The translations under genes were made by a program, and so were the position numbers. Shown here piece by piece: positions 32,880 through 46,251 of a DNA stretch of 64,000 nt (within the stretch, counting starts at the first letter, position 1; each line of letters opens with the position of its first letter). The stretch is from Dactylellina haptotyla (lineage: Eukaryota; Ascomycota; Orbiliomycetes; Orbiliales; Orbiliaceae): contig CM062385.1 of NCBI GenBank assembly GCA_031310005.1, positions 186,001 to 250,000 on the forward strand, in the 5' to 3' direction. The notes beneath the pieces were generated by a model, which had not been told where the DNA came from, did no database searches, and saw nothing but the letters and a program-made list of their open reading frames with translations.

Positions 32880-35800
32880 GGTGACGGCGTGCGAAAGGAA
32901 GAGAAACCCCTAGAGTGAGTAGCGGTTAGGTGCAAAAGATGGCGATGCTGATGCTGGATGTCATGCGATGCAAGAAGCGACGGGGCCGGTGGTGATATAC
33001 TATGGCGGGGTGTTGTTGTTGGGTGCGGTGGAGCGACTGACGTTTCCCGTAGATGAGGTTGCGAAGGATAATAGTTTTATGGAGAAGCTGAAGGTGAGAA
33101 AGCGAGCAGATGCAGCAGGACGGCAAGCCAGCCAAACTGCCCAACCAACCAGGCTCGCCCCAGACAACTTCAGCCTATCAGATCAGGTCGCCGGTGCGGG
33201 TCGACGTATCAGATCATATCATGTTCAAAATGCAAATACGTCTCCGGTTCCCGACTTTTCGTACCTCGATCAGGGTAGAGGAGGCCCGCAAACGCAGGAA
33301 ATTGGTTCATCATCTGACAGCTCTCCCGCCGTCGCCGCCGGGGCTGAAACTGAGGCCAGATCGTATTCTGGTCGAATTGCCGTTTGACAGACATGCGGAC
33401 AGATTAGGGAACGTAATCCCACGATGCCTTTAACTTATCCGTCTCCGGTTTAAGCTTTCCTCCGCCGCACCTTAGCTTCTTGCCTCTTCCGGCAATTTGC
33501 TGAGCTGCCAAAAATAGCAAGTTCTCGAGAATAATACCACTCTCGTCGGTAGCGCAACGCGGCCGGGTTCAAAGCATGGTAAGTTTGGAAGTTTGGAAAG
33601 AAGGTTACGCACGGCTGTTTGAAGTCTTTGGGTCTCGCGAACCGAAGTTTTATGTTTGAAACATAGAATATCGTTTTGAATCGTTCAATCTGGAAATTAA
33701 AGATGTGATCCTTTTTACCCGAACAGAGCATTCTCTCTCCCAGTTAATTAGCACACATATTGTAGCACTCTGACTTTCCTTGTAAAATACATAAGGGAAT
33801 ATGTTCTGGTTGCTTTATAGCTTTTCGATTTTCGGCAAGCTTTATATATAGATCCGTACATGGTGAGATTTTAATTTTACGGTATTGAATGATAACTACC
33901 ATCAGTATCTACATCATGCATCATACCCACGCGAGATTTCAAGAAGCAATGTTCGCAGCATTGAATGGCGATCTTACGATGCTACATCTATTAAGCTTGA
34001 GGCACTAGTGCTCTAAATTTTGTATTCTCGTTTTTCAAATTCTCGATAAGACTGGTGAATGATAAAATTTCAACTCAATTTTCATCTAAACAGATCTGCC
34101 AGAACAATTCTGAACAGGATATATATGTCTCGCAGATCGATCCATACTGCGGTATAGGAGATTAAATACCGAATTCTTAGAAATGCTATACGAATTACAC
34201 TCAACCCGAATGTGTGGTATCAACTCGACCACTCGACCTTGACGCTTCACTCCACATATGCAGATCAGCGGATCAACCGAATGCGAGATCATTTCTTGAC
34301 ACTCAAAAAAAAAAAAAAGTTTAAACCGGTAGCCGTGGGCCTCTAGTTTTGGTTGTATTTGAACTAAGAATTATAGATGGCGCAGGTCGGTGGCTGTTGC
34401 GACTTGAAGGAGGGAGTGGGGAGTAAAGAGTGGAGAACGGAGGCTGTATGGCCATATGGGTTCTGCAGCCCTGAATTCAACGGCAGATATAATTGCCTCC
34501 GCGTATATATCTATATCTACAATATTAATACCTGCTATAGGTACAAAACTTGTTTCTAGGTATGTAAACGGCATGGGGAACCGTAGCCTGGGACTGAATC
34601 TTATTTGCATCTACAAAGGTCCTCATAGTAACGCGTTATAACGGCTGCGGGTTCCGAAGGATAGAGGGCTAGCAGTAAGTACTTGTAAAGATAGGTCGGA
34701 TCTCATGGAACAGCCTCCAATCGAAGTAAATTGAATAGCTATCGATTAACAGGACATTTCTGTTCTCGCAGGTCTCCCTACTGAGCTCACAAGTGCCAAT
34801 CACCCTGAATCGAAGTTAACCAGGAATCTAATTTAGAGAACCGTTGGCTTCACATTCGCCCGAACCTAACTCTCTCGGAAAAAATTGTTCCGTTGCTTAA
34901 TTTGCAACTAACAATCAACCCAGTCACTCGTTTGTTTTAAAAACCAATTTGATACTATCGTTGGTTTAAAGTACGGAGTATATCCAGTAGGTTAACAATA
35001 ATATATATACATTGAGAAAAGATCTACAATTTAGCAACATTTTGCCGCAGAATCGAGCGAGATATTTTGGGATGTTACATTTCGGAGTTTGCACGCTAGC
35101 CGTCAGTTATCTTCCACTACAACCATCACGATCTTGAAGAACCAGCTCACCAGATCTGGAGCTCCCGGTTCTGAAAACCAGAACAAATCGGTCACAGTAC
35201 GTAATATAATGTTTCTACTTTAATCTTGGCGAGATATAAATTTAGCGAAAGAAGCATGTCGGCATAGATGCTAGACGCTTTTCGACAATATCGGTGATAT
35301 CTCTATTAATTCCCATCGTCTACTGAATCATTAGCCTGGGTATTTGCGCAATGGTTCCTAAGCTTTTCTTTTCTTTCGGATTTGTTGTCCCGGTTTAGTG
35401 CTTGCAAGTACGACCTTGACTTAATCTGTGCCCATTGGCAGTTGTTACCTTTCCCCTCTCTGCAAATGTAGCCGATCCGTCCCTGGCATGCTCCGACGTC
35501 CAATGGCGAATGTCTGGTAAACGAGACGCCATGATTGATCCTAGGACCTAGTGGACGGCCACTACTTTTCTGAACAACGTCCGGACGGATACTATACCCG
35601 TTTGAGATATCTCGACGTCCGGCGGCGGGTCTCAAGTTTGGCAATAGGCACACCGTTGGAGTGCCTCACAGGCGCCAGCCGAAGAGAAGGCTTTAAGTGA
35701 TTAGTATATGTTCTCGAAGGGATGATGAGAACTCCACCCTTTCCTCATTGCCTCCAGCCTTTTAATTTATTGTGAGGCAGCCAAGATTGAAGTCATAGTG

Positions 35801-37413
35801 CTTTTTCATATACAGGATTTAGAGGGCGTTGAGGTCTTTCTACAATCTACGCAAGCCCGATTTAAAATATAAAGATGATGAACAGCTGTTAACAGGCGAG
35901 TGTTGGAATCACTCCGTCTAACATCAGAATATGAGGCAGACGGTAGAGTATATAGACGAATTGAGAATATCACCGCTCAGGAACGCTATGTATCCAGTGA
36001 ATGTCTACAAATTCTACGTATACCAGGGAAATGTCTTTCAGGCAAGCATGACGAGGTGGCTTGCTTTGTTCAACTTTGGGTAGCCTGTTGGCCTATAAAT
36101 ACAAGCCAGGTGCATGATGGCTGAAAGGCTTGGGACGATTTTGGTTACATTATTAGTTAATTGACGAAAGCGCACCATGTCGTCTGCCTTTGGTTAGGCA
36201 AGACATCCCCTGACGAATTTATGAAAGGTCTCAATTGTATTTTTTAGGTTCGTCTTGGTTGTCAATTTGATCCGAGGCTTCAGAAAGTCACAGGGAGCCA
36301 TGGATGTTGTATTTTACCGACCTCGATCTGTCGTGCATGCCGCAGGGACTGTCAACGTAAACATTTTATCGGGGGGGCTGTGGATGGCGGGGCATCTCGA
36401 AAGTACTTACGCGTATGCCGATTATAGCCTTTCCTAGAGTAACGACCGACCCTTCGCTATGTGACCGTATAAGGATATCATTGTCTGCCCAGAGAGAACC
36501 CACACCCCCACAGGCACAGGTGCTATGGCCAAATTTTTCTCACCGAGGTAGGATTGAACGTTCAAGACACCAACTATCTCCTATTCAGGTATTTTGTACA
36601 TATCCGAAACATCCGGTATTATTGGAGACTGCCTGTGAAGTTATTTCTATTGTTGCGCTGTCTTACGGCACGAACCTGGTGGTCCTAGCTCTAGCATACG
36701 ATAGTGCATGTGCTGGGCGACAAGACTTTCTGCTCGTTGATACTCTCCCAGTTTCTGGGCTGGCTGGGAGTGGATTCGAGGGGGCAACTAAGCAATAATA
36801 TCGGTATTAAGGTTAATCGTAATGGAACCACTAACGCGATTGAATATAATGTTGCCGAAATCTAAAAGTGTGCGCAAAAGAAGGAGTGGAGGAAATACGA
36901 GAATAAGACTGGGAAGAATCTTGGCCATAGCTGAAGCCCCAAAAAGTGGCGACTTTTGTATGGTACTTGCCTGGGTGATTGTGTGGACAGCACGAAAGCA
37001 TTACGGGAAACTGTGACAATCGACGGCCGACGTCGACCCCAACCTCGACGCAACACATGCGCTTTCGATGAACAGATAACTTGACGCTTAAATGGTACGG
37101 CGATATAATGAATTCAAATCGAGACTCGACAAACCGCATCCCCCATTCAGAGGTGAAAGAAGGAGAATACATCCGCGCCTCTAGCCGATTGGCCCCGCGA
37201 TATCGGTTCGTCGGCAGCAATGATAGGGCTAATGAGGAACGGGGGTCAGAGGAAGCCCGGTTTTGATCGCGGTACCCACGCAAGCTCAGTTCTCTCACGC
37301 CACTCAGGCTTGCCTGATCAGAAGGTACTGCTGGGTAAGTAAGACTGTCGACTGGTTTCTTGATTACAGACCTTTGAACCCAACCGCCGGACAACTCGGT
37401 GAGTTTGGCTCGC
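32880..37413. other. Gene-poor region
   Basis: The first ~500 bp is the promoter and leader side of the RhoGAP gene; a 139-codon frame there (32968-33387, plus) has no domain and is probably spurious. From 33.7 to 36.4 kb the DNA is AT-rich with many stops in all frames. Two minus-strand frames are a little longer than chance suggests (35306-35653, with several cysteines, and 36831-37394), but neither has a proper start or recognisable domain. An A-run (34305-34318) is the only simple repeat seen. No retroelement, transposon end or RNA gene was found. Confidence 0.4.
35306..35653 (-). other. Cysteine-bearing open frame, possible relic or exon of a small secreted protein
   Basis: This is a stop-free frame of 115 codons beginning just after a TGA, without an ATG. 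Its middle reads GACQGRIGYICREGKGNNCQ and ends with one more cysteine (NHCANT), a spacing that looks more like a small disulfide protein than chance. There is no upstream signal peptide in frame; a branch-like TACTAAT followed by AAAG lies upstream, so it might be a 3' exon. Low confidence. Confidence 0.2.
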
Positions 37414-37941
37414 TCAGATGCAGCCGCGCCTCCAAGGAATTTGACCTGGTTTACGGCCTGGAACTGGTAGTCCCACGCGTTTCCACCCTGGAATAGTTAT
37501 GCCAAGTGACGCAAGCCGGGTCCTATTGCAGCTAAGGTTCCTGGATTTGGTACGACGCGGCCCATGTATGCTCTCAACAACAACACCAGGAACGAACTTC
37601 AGATGCACTTTCGCTGGAACAATAATCGCCTCCTCGTGCGGCGGGCTAACTTTTTGGACCATCCGAGCAAAGTAGTCGTCGCTAAATCGTCTTCTCTTTC
37701 GGGCACCATGCTCCCTGTTCACGGGCAGAACCTCCTCCCCAGGACGGGGATGGCAGGGCGAGACGGAGTAGATGCGAGGTCTTCGCAGCTGCAGGCCAGG
37801 GTCGCACTTCTGGATCCATTGCCGTTCGTCATCTAGTATGGCTGCGATGATGAATTGGGATATCGGCAGCAAAATGGCACTGTCCTGGTCTGATGTATAA
37901 AGAGCCTGCCTTATCAGCCGCTTCATATTGATTATCATCGG
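37414..37941 (-). CDS. Hypothetical open frame upstream of the giant repeat gene
   Basis: This frame of 175 codons from an ATG at 37941 has mixed but fairly coding-like codon use. It is rich in Arg and Pro (REHGARKRRRFSDDY, CHPRPGEEVLP) and has no signal peptide, membrane segment or domain that I recognise. If real it would share a 180-bp divergent promoter with the giant repeat gene. It may equally be a chance frame. Confidence 0.22.
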   Translation of the reverse strand, partial: PMIINMKRLIRQALYTSDQDSAILLPISQFIIAAILDDERQWIQKCDPGLQLRRPRIYSVSPCHPRPGEEVLPVNREHGARKRRRFSDDYFARMVQKVSPPHEEAIIVPAKVHLKFVPGVVVESIHGPRRTKSRNLSCNRTRLASLGITIPGWKRVGLPVPGRKPGQIPWRRGCI

Positions 37942-38124
37942 TCTCAACCACAGAGACGATATATAATATTAGTTTAGAGTCCACGGTGAGTTTGTCCCAA
38001 CAGGTGAGTGTATGTATACGGCAGAAAGCTGACATACACAAGGTAGGTATTTACAGGGTAAGTACTATCACACACAGGACAGCCTCAATCGCAGCGATTC
38101 CGGTCTTCGAAGAGAACGGCAGTG
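37942..38124. promoter_or_regulatory. Promoter of the giant repeat gene
   Basis: A TATA box-like element (GATATATAATATT, 37958-37970) lies about 160 bp before the first ATG (38125). A C/A-rich stretch follows. The start is set by the signal peptide that directly follows this ATG; a GTG one codon upstream is not used by eukaryotes. Confidence 0.45.
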
Positions 38125-41100
38125 ATGTTGTTCCTTCAGGGTCTCCTGCAATTGGCCCTTGCTACGGCTGCAATTGCAGGATGCGCAAAGCCTGCAGCAA
38201 GTTGTAAATCGATCTCGAAGCAATATGGAGCTTCATCCAGTTGCTCCAAGTTCTTTTCAACAAAAAGCGTTCAATTATCTACGTGCACAAGTACGACAAC
38301 AAAACCTACACCGACAACAACTAAGTATGTCAAGAAGGGCAAAACTACATGCACACAATGGAAGACCTCTACCAAAGTCGTCAGTAAAACCGTCAAGACC
38401 AAATGCACAACCGTCACTCTTCCAAGGACAGTTACCCAATGGAGCCAAAAGACAATCTTGGAAACTTGTACCAAATTAAGCACCGTTCGCACCAATAAGA
38501 CCTCGTAAGTCAATCACTTACTCTGGCAATCTAACTATTACTGACGTGATACTAGGTGGACCACCAAAACAAAAACTGTCACAGTTACAAAAACCATTAC
38601 CGGAAGCCCGCCGGCGACAACCACTGGTTCTAAACTGCGTTTCTTCAGACGTGAGAACTGCAAGGTTCCCGCTTCTTGCTGTGAGTATGCTGATTATCAG
38701 TTTTTGGAAGTGAAATCTCGCTAACTGGAACGCACAGCTTGTTTCTTAACCAAGACCAAGGTCTCAACCAAAACACCAACTAGGAAGACAAAGACGGTGA
38801 ACGTCCCTACCGGTACTGTCAAACAAGTGAAAACCAAGAAGATCACGATAACGAAGACCAAGACCGTTGCATCTGCGTCATACACCAAATACACGACCAA
38901 AACCACAAAGCGCACGAGCACCCATTACAAGACAACAACGCGAACCATCAAAGTGACATCGACGTCGACCTACCATTCAACTACCACCAAGACTGTGACC
39001 AATACTGTGACAAAATACGTACCTGGTCGACCCACTATCACTAGCACACGCACATGGATCAGTTCGTCTGTTACCACAATCTTCCCGTCGATCACCACTG
39101 GCACAGTAACCGTCATATACTTCGTCCCTCAGCAGCGGACTACTTTGAGTAGCCCGGCATGCGGGCCCGCTTCTGCTACCACTTTGTCACCCAAAAATAG
39201 CAACGGAACTCCGATTACTGATGGCGCCGGCACTGTGTCTATCATTAAGTATATCACTGGACCGATTGTTACGGTCACCAGCGTTGGTAATGGCCTGTCT
39301 TCCACTACGGTTTCTCCAACCGCCGCAACCGGCACCTGTTCCGTGATTCGATATGTGACGAGACCCATCACAACTGTGACTACGCTTGTGACCTCCGCTT
39401 TTACCACTACTGCCTTCCCAACAAGCAATGCTCCGGCTACAGTCCCAATCACTGTGATTGTTGGAATCACGCAACCCGTTACCACAATTACAACTCCGGG
39501 ACCAGTTGGCGGTACTACGACAAAATATCCCACGAATAGTGCAGGGTCAACTATCACCGATGGATCCGGTACAGTTACGGTTGTCATAACCACACCGGTT
39601 GGCGATGCCGTCACCACCACTGTCACGACACCAGGCCCCTTACCAGGTACAACTACTCGATTCCCTACAGATAGCGCTGGGTCTACCATCACCCAAGGCT
39701 CGCGCACAGTCACAGTGGTCATTACTACTACACAAGCTCGAACGACAATAACGACGCCAGGCCCAGTTGAAGGAACGACTACGAGATATCCAACTGACGA
39801 ATACGGCTTCACCATTACGGATGGATCAGGAACCTTAACCGTCGTGATTACGGTTACTATCAACACCCCCATCACCACCGTTACGAAGATCGGGTCCGTT
39901 ACAACAGTGACAACCGCCTTCCCAACGGATAGCAGTGGGCACACAATTTCCGATGGTTCTGGTACTATTAGTGTCATCACATATATCGTCCAGCCTACAA
40001 CGACCATTACACTTCTGAGCAATACTGCGTATACCACTACGATATTCCCTACTGGGACAGATGGTGTACCTCTCACTATCGGCGATTATGGACCCGGTGG
40101 AACCGTTTCAGAGATCGTGTATATCACTCAAGCTATCACCACAATCACGACCCCTGGTCCAGTGGCAGGAACGACGACCAGGTTCCCGGTCGATGACTAT
40201 GGTGCGACCATCACAGATGGATCGGGTACTATTACTGTTGTGATCACGACACCAGTTCAGCAACCGGTTACAACGGTCACAAAGATCAATTCCGTCACCG
40301 GTATCACAACTGCTTTCCCTACTGATAGCAACGGACAGACAGTCACCGATGGCTCAGGTACGATCAGTGTGATTAATTATGTTGTTCAACCTACAACGAC
40401 CATCACTCTTCTGAGCACCACTGCGTATACAACGACCATATTCCCAACTGGTACGAATGGTCTTCCGTTGACCGCTGGTGATGATGGCCCTGGAGGAACG
40501 GTCTCCGAAATCGTATACATCACTCAGGCGATCACTACTGTTATAACACCGGGCCCAGTCGCCGGAACTACAACCAAGTTCCCGGTTGATGATTACGGTG
40601 CTACTATTACTGATGGAAGCGGCACCATCACTGTGGTGATCACGACACCGGTTGAGCAACCAGTCACAACTGCTACTAAGATTAACTCTGTCACCGGTCT
40701 CACCACGGTATTTCCGACTGACACCGCTGGCCAAACAGTCACCGATGGGTCCGGAACCATTAGTGTTATTTACTATGTTGTCCAACCTACGACGACTGTC
40801 ACACTGCTAAGCACCACTGCGTACACCACCACAATCTTCCCAACTGGCACAAACGGTCTCCCACTGACCGCTGGCGATGACGGACCGGGTGGAACGGTAT
40901 CTGAAATTGTTTATATAACTCAGCCCATTACAACAATTACTACTGGTGGACCTACCGCGGGCACGACTACTCAGTTTCCGACTGATACCGCTGGCTCAAC
41001 AATTACAGATGGTTCCGGAACGATCACCGTGGTTGTAACGACTCCAGTTAACCAACCCGTCACGACGGTAACTAGAGTTGGAACTACTGCGTTCACAACC

Positions 41101-44100
41101 ACGAACTTCCCGACCGACAGTGCTGGATCCACGTTAGTTGGACCGACTGATACAATCGAGGTCATCGTATACATTACCCAAGCCATCACCACTATCACTA
41201 CCCCAGGCCCAGTGGCAGGAACTACCACGCAGTACCCCACCGATGACTATGGAGCTACGATTACAGACGGTTCAGGGACGATTACCGTCGTTATCACGAC
41301 GCCGCTTCCTCCACAACCGATGACTACAGTAACTCGTGTTGGAACTACTGCCTTTACTACCACGAACTTCCCGACCGACAGTGCTGGATCCACTTTAGTT
41401 GGACCGACTGATACAATCGAGGTCATCGTATACATCACCCAGGCTATTACCACCATCACGACCCCTGGTCCAGCACCAGGGACGGCGACACAGTTCCCCA
41501 CAGATAGCAATGGATCAACAATTACCGATGGAAGCGGTACTATCACTGTTATTGTCACAACGCCAGTTCCCCACCTAACCACCGTTGTAACCCCGGGACC
41601 TTCTGGCGGGACTGCCACTATATACCCCACAGACTCCGCTGGCTCTACGATTACTGATGGCTATGGTACGACAACAATTGTCATCACGCAGGCTATAACT
41701 ACAGTTACGACCCCGGGTCCTTCTGCTGGTACCACAACCCAGTTCCCTACCGACAGTTCAGGTTCTACCCTGACGGATGGCAGTGGCACTATTACAGTCG
41801 TTGTTACAACCCCGGCCGAATATTTGACAACAGTCATTACTCCTGGACCAAGTGGTGGTACTGCCACTATATTCCCTACCGATTCTCAGGGCTCAACGAT
41901 CCCAGGAGGTACCACCGTTATTGTGATCACGCAAGCTATCGTCACGGTCACCACGTCGGGTCCCGCTGCTGGTACGACAACCCAGCTGCCTACAGATAGC
42001 GCTGGATCCACCCTTACAGATGGAAGCGGCACGATCACGGTCGTTGTCACTGAGCCTATTCCACAACCCGTTACAACGATCACTAGAGTCGGAACGACCG
42101 CGTTCACAACGACCAATTATCCTACGGATAGCGCTGGATCCACACTCAGTGGGCCAACCGATACTATCTCCATTGTCGTCTTTGTAACTCAACCGATTAC
42201 AACTATCACCACTCCTGGGCCCGTAGCTGGCACGACCACACAATTCCCAACCGATTCAGTTGGTTCTACGATCACGGACGGAAGCGGAACGATCACGGTA
42301 GTGGTAACGACTCCTGCTGGTACCGCTACTACCGTCATTACACAGGGACCAGTAGGCGGTACTACAACTGTTCTGCCTACTGACAGTGCAGGGTCTACGA
42401 TCACTGAAGGAGGCACCACCATCGTTTTCATCACACAAGCCCTTGTCACTGTCACGATACCGGGACCAAACCCTGGAACAACTACCCAATTCCCTACAGA
42501 CTCCGCTGGCGCAACTGTCACTGATGGTTCTGGAACTATTTCGGTCATTGTCACGACGCCGATTGCCGTGCAGCCAACCGTCACCACCACTGTAACAGGT
42601 CCAATCGGTGGAACTACCACCGCGTATCCAATTGATGACTACGGGTCAACTCTTACGGATATTACAGCGACTGTGACTGTTATTGTCACCACACCGGTTG
42701 GCGTACTCACCACGGTTATAACACAAGGACCTGTGGGAGGTACAACAACCGTCCTACCCACGGATAGCGCAGGGTCAACGCTCACTGAGGGAGGTACAAC
42801 CATTGTCTTCATCACGCAGGCGGTAGTCACGGTTATTACCCCTGGACCAACTGCAGGTACTACTACGATTGTACCAACCGATATCGCGGGATCTACTGTA
42901 ACCGATGGATCGGGAACTATCTCAGTTATCATCACGACACCAGTCGGTCAGCAGCCAACCATCACAACTACTGTACCAGGACCGGTGGCCGGGACAACCA
43001 CTGAATACCCAGTTGACGATTACGGAGCTACTATCACGGAAACTACAGCCACTGTAACCGTAGTTATAACTACGCCGGTTGGCGCGATTACAACTATCAT
43101 TACCCCCGGCCCAGTTGGAGGGACTACAACCATCCTACCCACTGACAGCGCAGGGTCTACGATCACTGATGGAGGTACCACAATCGTCTTCATTACGCAA
43201 GCTATTGTTACCGTCACTACCCCGGGACCAACCCCAGGTACAACAACTATTGTGCCGACTGATACTGCCGGCGCTACTGTTACAGACGGTTCCGGAACTA
43301 TCACCGTGGTGGTGACTGCCCCCGCCGAAGTGCATTTGACCACTGTGATCACTCTTGGGCCCGTTCCCGGTACCACGACTCAAATTCCTACCGATAGCCA
43401 AGGCTCTGCGATTACTGATGGCACTACGATTGTCTACATCACCCAAGCAGTCGTTACTGTTACAACGCCAGGCCCCGCGGCAGGTACAACAACGATATTC
43501 CCTACTGACGGTACTGGCGGCACCGTTACCGATGGATCAGGAACAGTTACGGTCCAGATCACGACTCCAGTCAGCCAGCAGATTACAACTGTGATCACGC
43601 CTGGGCCGTCAGGAGGAACGACTACCATTCTGCCAATAGATGCTAATGGCTCAACCATCACTGATGACACTGGCACTATCACCGTGGTCATTACGCAAGC
43701 CATAGTCACTGTTACGACTAATGGCCCGGTTGGAGGTACAACAACTGTGTTCCCCACGGACACTGCTGGAGCCACTGTTACGGATGGCTCAGATACTATC
43801 ACAGTAGTTATTACTACCCCGGTCGCCCAGACCACTGTTACTATCACGACTGAAGGGCCGTCTGCAGGTACAACCACGCAATTCCTCACAGATGGGCTAG
43901 GAGCCACGATCACGGATTCTGGAACCGTCACGGTTATTATCACTACTCCTGCAGCGCAGCAGCCGACTACTACAGTTGTTACACAAGGGCCAACTGCTGG
44001 TACGACAACTGCTTACCCAACTGACGCTTCTGGCACAATCACGGATGCCACTGCGACTGTTACGGTAGTTATCACGCAAGTGATTACCACAGTAACGACA

Positions 44101-46251
44101 GAGGGACCTAACGCGGGAACAACTACAATTTACCCAACTGATGGTAATGGAAGTACTCTTACCGACGGCTCGGGTACTATCACGGTTGAAATCACGACCC
44201 CAGTGGAAGTACAGCCAACCACAACTATTACTACACCAGGGCCTACAGCCGGTACGACTACTGCATTCCCAGTCGATGACTACGGTGAAACAATCACCGA
44301 TATTACCGCTACTGTTACTGTGATCATTACTACTCCAGTAGACCAGCAGCCGACAACAACCGTCATTACAACAGGACCAACTGCAGGCACTACAACAGCG
44401 TATCCAACCGACGATTATGGAACAATCACAGACGCCACTGCTATTGTCACAGTTGTTATCACTCAAGTAGTAACCACAGTCACGACAGGTGGACCAAGCG
44501 CCGGTACAACGACAATTTATCCGACAGATGGCAATGGAAGCACTCTTACTGATGGATCTGGCACCATCACGGTTGAGATCACGACTCCAGCAGGACAGAT
44601 TACCACTACAATTACAACTGACGGCCCCGTTGGCGGAACTACTACAGAGTATCTCACAGATACTGCAGGCTCCACTATCACCGATTCTGGAACTGTTACA
44701 GTCATCGTCACTACTCCTATCGAACAACAGCCCACAACCACCGTCATTACGGCTGGACCCACGGCGGGTACTACTACTGCGTATCCAACCGACGATTACG
44801 GAACAATCACAGACGCCACTGCTACCGTCACGGTTGTGATTACCCAAGTTATAACAACGGTCACTACACCGGGTCCAGTGGCAGGCACGACGACGCAATA
44901 TCCAGTCGACGGAAACGGAGCTACTTTGACCGATGGTTCGGGTACTATTACTGTAGTTATAACCACCCCTGTAGACCAAACTACGGTCACTGTTATCACC
45001 CTGGGCCCTGAGCCAGGCACGACCACCCAGTTTGTGACAGACGGATCTGGTTCTACTATCACTGTTTCAGGTACCGTTACGGTTGTTATCACCCAACCGA
45101 TCGAAACTGTTACGATTGAGGGACCTGTGGTCGGCACTACAACAATATACCCCATAGACGGAAACGGGGCTACAGTAACCGACGGATCAGGTACAATTTC
45201 TGTGGTCGTCACTGTAACACCCAGTGTTCCGGCTGTTACTCAGCCCACGGTCACAATCACCACTGCCGGTACAACTGATGGCACTGCGACGCTCTTCCCA
45301 ACCGATAGCACGGGCGGAGTTCTTACCGATGGCACCGCAATTGTGACCGTCGTTATCACTACTCCATATCCAACTCTCACTCTGACATTGGGTGGAACCA
45401 GTGAATATACAACCACGGCCTTCCCCACAAACACTGATGACACTATCGGAACTGTGACGATTAATATCTATCGCACGGTGCCATTCCCAACGCAAACGGC
45501 CGGACCACCGTTCAGTTGCGATCAATACGGTATCGGTGTTCATGGAAGCGACCTGGAAACGGTCTACTTCCTCGATGCGTCTTCTGATCCCATCAAAGCC
45601 AATTTCGACACCGAGAATGTAAATGCTATTGGATATAATATTCTTGATAACTACGTCTACGGTATCGAACTCAACACTCACAATATTGTTCGTATTGCCT
45701 CAGAGGGCACTGTCTCCGTTGTCGGAACCGCCCCCAATGCCAACTGGGTAGCAGGTGATGTGGACGATAAGGGACAGTTCTGGATCAGCACGGACGGTAC
45801 GGGTGGCACGATCACTTGGGCTCAAATCAACCTCAACCCCTACTCCGGTACATATGCATCCGTAGTGGACACCGGAACCACCACCACTTCCTTCACATTT
45901 GGTGATTGGGTTTACGTTCCGGGCTCGGGTCAAGCCTTGTGGGCGCCTGTCAACAACGGCGGTACCACAGAGCTAGTCAAGTGGGACATGACCACCCACA
46001 CGTGGTCCACCGTAGCCTCATACCCGGATACCACAGTTGTTGGCTTCAATTCCGTGTTCGCCCAGTACGACGGTCATATATTCGCCAGCTCGAACTCCGA
46101 AGATACTATGTATGTCTTTAATACCGTGGATACGACCGTTACCCCGTACTTTATTGGGAACACGCCCGCGAGTGCTGCGAACGCCGATGGAGCGAGGTGC
46201 GCTTACGGCCCTCTGATTGATACGACATACAGTAAACGGCGCTTCGCTTGA
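38125..46251 (+). CDS. Giant secreted threonine-rich repeat protein with DUF6923-like C-terminal domain
   Basis: Three exons, join(38125..38504, 38556..38680, 38738..46251), give 2,672 residues. The signal peptide (MLFLQGLLQLALATAAIAG) is followed by a short Cys-bearing stretch, then a Lys/Thr-rich region (KTKTVTVTKTIT style) up to about 39.05 kb. About 49 degenerate units of 38-49 residues follow (39265-45483), typically ITTVTTPGPVAGTTT, FPTDSAGSTITDGSG, TITVVITTPV. The last ~255 residues form a globular domain (SCDQYGIGVHGSD, YFLDASSDP, then DGARCAYGP) resembling DUF6923, which reads like a beta-propeller. There is no GPI signal (it ends YSKRRFA). The high Thr content predicts heavy O-mannosylation. 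A role in the cell wall, adhesive sheath or capsule is an inference. No stop interrupts 7.5 kb, so it is under selection. Confidence 0.85.
39265..45483 (+). repeat. Coding tandem array, about 49 units of ~42 codons
   Basis: Units were counted by eye from the protein. They are built into cassettes: a three-unit cassette of exactly 396 bp repeats at 39871, 40267 and 40663; a two-unit cassette of 261 bp starts at 41059 and again at 41320; a three-unit cassette of 381 bp repeats at 42325, 42706 and 43087; similar three-unit groups follow near 43.96-45.0 kb. Units within a cassette differ strongly while the same position in neighbouring cassettes is close. Many differences are at third codon positions. 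Confidence 0.85.

Noticed and set aside
32968-33387. Open frame of 139 codons upstream of the RhoGAP gene
   Set aside because: It lies in the promoter/leader of the minus-strand gene and has no recognisable feature beyond Ala/Gly/Arg-rich composition.
36535-36580. Minus-strand T-loop-like GTTCAATCC
   Set aside because: The flanking bases do not form a T-stem and no A-box or acceptor stem is present.
39129-40076. Long minus-strand frame (315 codons, Val-rich) and many similar antisense frames within 39-45.5 kb
   Set aside because: They are mirror images of the Thr-rich repeat (ACN codons give NGT on the other strand, read as Val/Gly-rich). They repeat with the same period, lack introns, domains and ATG starts in many cases, and follow the composition of the sense gene.
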